NCBI GenBank assembly: GCA_026413225.1 | Contig: CM048576.1 | Location: 1,310,501 to 1,374,500, forward strand | Origin: Otis tarda | Lineage: Eukaryota; Chordata; Aves; Otidiformes; Otididae | Direction: 5' to 3' | Length of the DNA stretch: 64,000 bases | Shown here: positions 57,940-64,000 of the stretch, in pieces | Position numbering within the stretch: the first letter of the stretch is position 1 | Layout: every line of letters begins with the position of its first letter | Notes under the pieces: model-generated | What the model saw: only the letters and a program-made list of their open reading frames with translations | The model's database searches: none | Told to the model about the DNA's origin: nothing | Made by a program: the position numbers and the translations under genes

Positions 57940-58450
57940 TGGTGCCGGTGTTTTTTTCCGGATGGCCGTGCCTAGGAATAGCGTTTGCGATCGGCCTCCG
58001 CAGCCCCGTCCGCCGTTTCCACGCTGCCCGTTTCATGCTCGATTTGCGCCGCGGAGCGCTCGGCGGCGTTGCTTTCTCTCTCGCTCGCTCTCTCATTGGA
58101 AAGGTCCCGCAAGACGAGCCGGGGAGGTTAAGGCGAGCCAAGAGAAACAGAGGAGGGAGGGAACGCGCGCAGGGGTCGCGCTCAGGCGCGGCGCAGAAGG
58201 CTGCCGCTACAGCTCAAAAGGGAAAAAAAAAGAAAAAAAAAGGAAAAAGAGGGGAAAAAAAAAAAAAAAAAAGACAGCGAGCTGCCGTCACACGCCTGAA
58301 ACGCAGCGCAGCTTAAGGAAAGCCGATTCCTCATCGTTCCCTCTTCCTGCTCACAGCTCAAGCTCCACGAAATTCCTCCCCAGTCCCTGGCGCTGCGCAA
58401 ACTGGAGATCGCGGCGGGACGCGTGCCCCGCCGCCCGGCCGCAGCCGTTG
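57940..58450. promoter_or_regulatory. CpG-dense region, possible alternative promoter or enhancer
   Basis: CpG-dense stretches (57940-58200 and 58390-58450) flank a purine-rich A/G tract (58218-58272). An inverted CCAAT (ATTGG at about 58095) is present. No donor with a consistent exon was found, so the promoter role is only a suggestion. Confidence 0.25.
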
Positions 58451-58655
58451 TCTGCTCGCTCTACGCGCTCCCTAAAGAAAACAGGCAGTTATTGAAACGG
58501 TGAAAAGCTTGCTGTCAAAAATCTCCCCTAAACATCTCAGCCCGGCCACGGGGTCCGCACGACGACCACGGAATGAATGAGCCGTAAGCATCCGCGAAAT
58601 CTGATTTTGCAAATGACTGCCCGTGGCTTGGTTCTAATTACAGCCAGGCTGCACT

Positions 58656-58701
58656 TAATAAATTAAGAAATAATAAATTAATAAGTAATAAATTAATAAA
58701 T
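58656..58701. repeat. AT-rich imperfect repeat (TAATAAATTAA unit)
   Basis: TAATAAATTAA-like units are repeated three to four times with small changes. Confidence 0.75.
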
Positions 58702-59337
58702 GCCTGGCATTTATTCCACCGTCGGAGGCAGGGAACACGATTAGCTCCCTCTCCTCGTGCCTAGGCTTCCGAGTTCCCGGGTTGAAATGGAAATCTGAAT
58801 ATCTGGCGGCTTCTCACCACAACCTCGCGCCTTTATTAGGTGCAGCCAACGAGCGCCCTGCCCAAATTCCAGAATTCAAACCGAGCCTCTCCTTGCACCC
58901 TTCCCAGATTGATTTCTCCAACGCGGGGACGCGGGGAGGTGACAGAGAACTACGCTCACGCCAGTCCTGACATGCCAGGCGCAATTCTCCCAACTCTCCT
59001 TATTGCCTACGCTGGAAACAAGCTTTAATTTATTTCACGTGCCCAAATTCTACGTGGAAAGCCGATTCCCAATTCTCTCTTGCAGCCGGTCCTCCCTGAT
59101 AAAACCAGAAAGCCATCCCGGACACGGAACCGGTGCCGCTCACGAGGTGCGGACCGGCCCGTACCGAGATCACAGAAAGTGGCGATGAAGAAAAGCTCTT
59201 CTGAGGACGGGAGCGTATTTGCGAAGGCAAACAGCATCCTGGAAAGGATCTCACCAGCGTCAGACAAGCCTGGTTATAAATTTTGCGTCCCCTTTTAACC
59301 TGGTTGTGCTGTTGCTCACGTTATTGCTACCAGATTT

Positions 59338-59462
59338 TAGAATCACAGGATGGTTTGGGTGGGAAGGGACCTTCAAAGCCCACCCAGCCCAACCCCCCTG
59401 CCAGGAGCAGGGACATCTCCAACCGGATCAGGTTGCTCAGAGCCTCATCCAACCCGGCCTTT
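59338..59462 (-). mobile_element. CR1 LINE fragment, 3' tail (copy 7)
   Basis: Minus-oriented tail that ends at its 5' side right after AACCCGGCCTT. It carries the TTGGATGAGG variant (read on the minus strand), as in copy 1. Confidence 0.92.
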
Positions 59463-59871
59463 TCTTCTGGAAGGGAAAAGAAACACCAGCAAACAACCAC
59501 GAAAGTTCTTATTTCCTCAAGTGACAAATCACATTTTAACCAGCGACAACTGTGACTATTCTCCGCGTTGAGTTTATTAAATGAAATCATTGCTTGCATC
59601 CTTGCAAACAACGCTCAGTCCCCATCTGCTCAAGCCAAGGATGCGGGCGAGAAGCTTCTCTAAAGCTCCCAGCCAAACATGGAGCGTTTCAAACTCTACC
59701 AACGGCTCCAGCTGAATTTATGGTGATTATCTGGGGCTGTGCTGATTAACGTGCGTTAACAAAGGCATCTGGCGGTACCTCTCTCCGTTGCCATTTCACA
59801 CCCTATCAAAATCTGGTTTCACAATTAATCGAAAGCAAAATGAGATTATTCAGAAAGGAATCTTCTCTGGC

Positions 59872-60020
59872 AGCCCCATCCCTGGAAACGTTCCAGGCCA
59901 GGTTGGCCGGGGCTCTGAGCAACCTGATCCGGTTGGAGATGTCCCTGCTCCTGGCAGGGGGTTGGACTGGATGAGCTTCAACACTCCCTTCCAACCCAAA
60001 CCCTCCTGTGATTCTATCAG
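59872..60020 (+). mobile_element. CR1 LINE fragment, 3' tail (copy 8)
   Basis: It starts inside the conserved block at GCCCCATCCCTGGAAACG and ends CCCTCCTGTGATTCTAT. It has the older-looking TTGGACTGGATGAGCTTC variant instead of TTGGACTGGGTGGGCTTT. Confidence 0.9.
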
Positions 60021-60929
60021 GATAAAAAACACGTACCGACCACTGCTGTCACGAATTTCCAGAGTACGAGCGCCCTTTGCACACTAGATGGCATTGCGCT
60101 ACAAATTACGGCCGGGATTCCGGTTCCTACGGAAAACACCAGCAAAATCCCCTTCCTGCTCACGCAGCCCCGTTCCTTCAGGAAAATACGGCTCAGCACA
60201 ACCGCGCAAGTATTTACAGCATCCGAGCGACGGAGGCGGCTCTGTAAGAGGAACTTGGTGGCTTCGGGCAAAGACAAAGAGGCAAAAAAAGACCAAACCA
60301 GTGAATATAATTTTTTTTTTACAGCTATAGAAGATAGATATACTTTTTATCTCTCTGCATGAAACTGCTGACTTCCAGGGAAAGCGCATTAAAATCACCC
60401 CGTTGGTTACGACCGCCTCCTCTTCTCCGAGCTTCCAAATCCGTTAAATTCTGTGTTAATTCTTTAGTCACAGCCTGCTTCTCCATTTGCTGGAAACAGG
60501 CGCAGTATTCCTCCGAGAGGACGGAAAACGGACACGGTTCTGCCGTTCCAGGCTGTCAGTCTCTTACTTGCTTTTCTGGTTTTGCCCCTAAATCAATATT
60601 AACTTTTTTTTTTCCACACTGATAAGAATCGAAGCCGCTGGAAAAAATACCTGAAATACCAGCGGGAGTGCCAGGGGAGGGCAAAGAACAAGGAAAAAGC
60701 CTCAGGAACAACAATTCTGATGGAGGGAAGAGTACTGTGGCAACGAGAAGCTTGATTTGCTGAAGGTGGTCATTGATCCTGTCTCACCGTCAGGCTTTCC
60801 ACGGACTTCTGGAAGCGGAGATAGGCTTACGCTACGATTTCTCATCCTTCACCTCATCCGAAGAGAGGGATGAACAGGCCAAATCAAGAACTGTGCTGTG
60901 CTGAGCAATATTTATTTTGCCTTGATAGA

Positions 60930-61234
60930 GAACCAAAGATGGGGAGAGACTGTTCAGCAGGGCCTGTTGTGATAGGAGAAGGGGTCATGGTCTCAAAATA
61001 GAGGGAGGCAGATTTAAATGAGATATTAGGAAAAAATTTTTTACGCTGAGGGTGGTGGAGCACTGGAACAGGTTGCCCAGAGAGGTGGTGGATGCCCCAT
61101 CCCTGGAAACATTCCAGGCCAGGTTGGCCGGGGCTCTGAGCAACCTGATCTGGTTGGAGATGTCCCTGCTCCTGGCAGGGGGGTTGGACTGGGTGGGCTT
61201 TGAAGGTCCCTTCCAACCCAAACCATTCTATGAT
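60930..61234 (+). mobile_element. CR1 LINE fragment, 3' region (copy 9)
   Basis: It runs from AAAGATGGGGAGAGACTG through ATATTAGGAAAAAATTTTTTACGC to CCATTCTATGAT. It is a typical 5'-truncated insertion. Confidence 0.93.
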
Positions 61235-64000
61235 CACCAGGAAATGGTCTCTGCAGGGTTCCAGGACACAGAGCATACCAGGCAACACAGACGGAGCGCA
61301 TCTGGCCTGCTCAACCCAACACACCGTAACCTGCAAGAGACCTCAAAGCCAAGACAGTCAGGAACATAAATTTTGCACGATCAGGCTGTATCCTACGCAC
61401 ACCTCTTCACCAGGACTTCAATGAAAACCTCTCTAACTACAGCACGCACGCAAAGCTAAAACAATGAATTAACAGCTTAAAAACCTGTCACCTAACTTGC
61501 CACCCCTGAGCTGCCAGCGCCGTCACCAAACCTCAAAATTCTCATCTAATACCCCTTTTCTGATTTTTTTTCAGGTCATTAAACCTCAGGGAAGAAAAAT
61601 TTTCCAACACAGCTCTGTTCCAGTTGCTAATTAAAACGATTTTCTGTGACAGGCTGCGAAAGATGACTTAAGACGGCGGCAAACGACGGGAGGTCAAGGC
61701 CAAAGTCAAGGACCGGGCTTCTTGCAGTCACCTTTAAGATTCACTCGCGCCGTCAAACGGCCAGTATGCACCAGTAAAGACTACAAATCCACCAACAAGC
61801 CTGCTGTCTTTTCAGTGTGAAATGCAGAGGGACACAAAGTGGGGAACACTCAAAATCCTTTCGTAAGTCCAGTGAGCATCCCAGTTCTGCCGGTTTTTTC
61901 CCAGTTACAGACACGTCGTGCGGGGTTTTGCTCGTAGGGAAATGACCTGTCCTACAAAAACTCCCACCAGGGAACATCATCACGAAGAGATGCTCTCCGT
62001 ACTCAAAGTCACCTTCCACTATAAACCCCACTCTGGATTTCTCCCCTGACTGGGAGAAAACCAAGCAGGCTGGAATTTCAAGGTGCGATCTCGTTCCAGG
62101 GAAGAATTTTTCTGAGGAGTCAGCGGCGAGCTGGATGCAGGATTGGGAAACAGAAGAATCCAAAAACTGAGGTGAACTCACTCAAATATTTTCCTACAAG
62201 AAGCTTGGCCCAGAGACTCCAAAATTTTAACGTTTGTTGATCCTGGCAGGAGACTCTGCCAATTTTCAGGGAGTTGTGGCTGGAATTATTAAGTCACCAG
62301 AAGCAGTTTCCACCTCCACATCCTTAAAGCAGCCCTTGGAAGATCTCCCCTTACCTCTTGAGAAGTCAACGGTGAGGAAACCGCGCGGAGAAGACGAGGA
62401 ACGGGAGGGGAAGCCCTCGGTCTGAGGTCTAAAGGAGACGGCCAAGTCGTTTTGGGGGAGATGAACAGCATCCGGAGGTGGAAGGCTAAAAAGGAGCATC
62501 TCTTCCTATGCAGTATGGGCGTAGAAAAGCAAAACTCAGCAAAACTGTCTTTCATAACACCAACACACAGCAAAATTCAGGCCAGGTTTTGTGATTTTTA
62601 CTGTGTGCTTCCACCTTCTAAGAGATTGGGGCGGAGGGACTGATATTTCATGTTTCACTTTTTAAAATAAATAAGTTTTTAAACACTTAGCTAATACGTG
62701 GAATAAATGAAGATATTACGGCCTGTAGCCGCTGTAATGCCATGCTGCTGAAAGTCATCGTGCCCACAGAACGGTCCGGCTTTGCCATTTTTCTTCCATT
62801 TGCAATCCATGCCAGGAAAAAAATCTTGCTGTGTGATTAACACAGACACCCTCACAACCACATTTCCCCTCCTCACCTCCTTCCCTGTAATATTATTAAA
62901 TCAAAAAAAAAGGCAAACCAAAAGAAGACGACTCCCAAAAATATCTTCTCACCAGGCTTTGCAGACAAAAGGAGAACTGAACTGACCCCTGCAAGGCTTC
63001 AAACTCTTAAAACACACCAAGAAAAGACAACGAGAGGTGGAAAGCAGAGCCGCCGCTGAGACGCAGCCCATCGTCCCGGCCGGGAGGCTGCAGCTCGCCG
63101 AAGGCGTTGGGACAGCAAACAATAACGGCCGAGCTCGTCACGGGAATTCCCGGCGGCGGAAGCCATTCTGGTCGAAACGCTTCCTTCAGCGCCGATAACG
63201 CGCTGCTATCGCTCGCGACGCCAAGGCTTGGCAGATAAGGAGAGGCTCTTCCACGCGCCGTAAGGCAACCCCGTTCCGGCCGGGTTTTATTTTTAGAAGG
63301 CAGCTACATCAGCGCAAACGCAGATACCGCGCGGTTTGAGGGGTGAACGGGTGGCAAACGCAGGATCGCTGAAGCGCTAGGATGTGTGTTACAGCACTTT
63401 CTCTCCTTTCCTTTTGCATTTTTCAGGGAGCAAAGAACGTTATCTGGAAAGGCCAGAGCTGAAGTTTGACTTTCCGCAGAGAGGAGGGCGTTGCAAACCA
63501 GCAATTTCCTGCCGACCAGACGCAGATAAGGTTAAAACACTGCTGGAAGCAGGACAGCAGAACGTTTCTGAAGAGAAAAAGCATCCCAAAACGCACCTCG
63601 TTCCGTCAGCACGCTGCCGGGGTAAGGAGAGAACAAATCCTTTTCTATACATCTCAGAAAGTTAATTTAAAACCATCTCATGAGGTGAAATGCCAAGATA
63701 TTAATACCCTGAGACCACATCGTGAGTGACATCCACGTTACGAAACAACCTGAAAGCTGGCCAGGCTGTTAATAGACAGCGTTACACAATTCCGAGAATT
63801 CTGCGCTTCTGCTATGCAAATTTGTAACAGCGCATAGATTTGGGCAGGAGTTTACACCCACCGCTCCTCCGATGCAACGCCGCAATTCGTTATTAGGTGC
63901 CAAGCTGTCACTTGCAAATCACTTCGTCCCACTGCCGCTCTCCACCCTACCTCGATACCGATAAACGCTGGGTTAAAACGTACGAGTCCTATTTTTAAAT

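Larger units (their letters stand above)
51804..64000 (-). other. Intron upstream of exon A (no exon recognised)
   Basis: About 12.2 kb upstream of the first identified exon. I looked for an exon encoding the residues that precede LSLPEEQNEV (in human, from memory, an FPKMAECAHFHYENVEFGSIQ-like segment) and did not find one. It contains CR1 copies 7-9, AT-rich and A-rich runs (57511-57530, 58222-58272, 58656-58701) and CpG-dense pockets at 57940-58450 and 63040-63340. The N-terminal exons are likely beyond position 64000. Confidence 0.6.

Noticed and set aside
57942..58495. Open frames with long lysine runs
   Set aside because: The lysines come from the poly(A)/AAG tract at 58218-58272. They are low complexity, with no homology.

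Overview
The window is vertebrate nuclear DNA, almost certainly from a bird. Two things show this. Nine copies of a CR1 LINE retrotransposon carry the typical avian 3' tail. One large intron-rich gene on the minus strand encodes a protein I recognise as ARHGAP32 (p250GAP/RICS/GC-GAP), a neuronal Rho-family GTPase-activating protein. CpG dinucleotides are frequent even in introns and in the putative 3' UTR, as expected for a GC-rich avian microchromosome. I cannot name the species. There are no prokaryotic features, rRNA or tRNA genes, or CRISPR arrays.

Layout: positions 1-~6350 are 3' flank without a recognisable gene and hold two CR1 copies. About 6350-9827 is the probable 3' UTR, with a pair of Pumilio-type sites and a candidate poly(A) signal at 6372-6377. 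From 9828 (stop codon) to 51803 lie 18 coding exons, read from high to low coordinates. Every one has GT-AG splice sites and compatible phases. Joined, they give one uninterrupted frame of 1891 codons: the rest of a PX domain (exons A-C), an SH3 domain (D-F), a RhoGAP domain with its arginine finger (H-L), then a long proline-rich, serine-rich tail (M-R) ending in TGA. The N-terminal exons of the long isoform should lie upstream on the minus strand. I could not find them between 51804 and 64000, so they are probably beyond the window.

A strong TATA-less CpG island (about 30930-31560) lies inside the intron between the last SH3 exon and the exon before the GAP domain. It has a consensus splice donor at its downstream edge. 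This fits an internal promoter for the short isoform without PX and SH3, which would start at the in-frame ATG 27329-27327 and be 1676 residues long here. Other CpG-dense pockets at 51320-51412, 57940-58450 and 63040-63340 are weaker candidates for regulatory sites.

The rest is intron with CR1 fragments, simple repeats, poly(A)/(T) runs and one striking AT-rich, TAATTA-rich block (about 19150-19640). I found no previously undescribed multi-gene system. The most useful leads are the internal promoter with its two candidate donors, the AT-rich block, the repeated YDN motifs in the tail and the CR1 subfamily structure.
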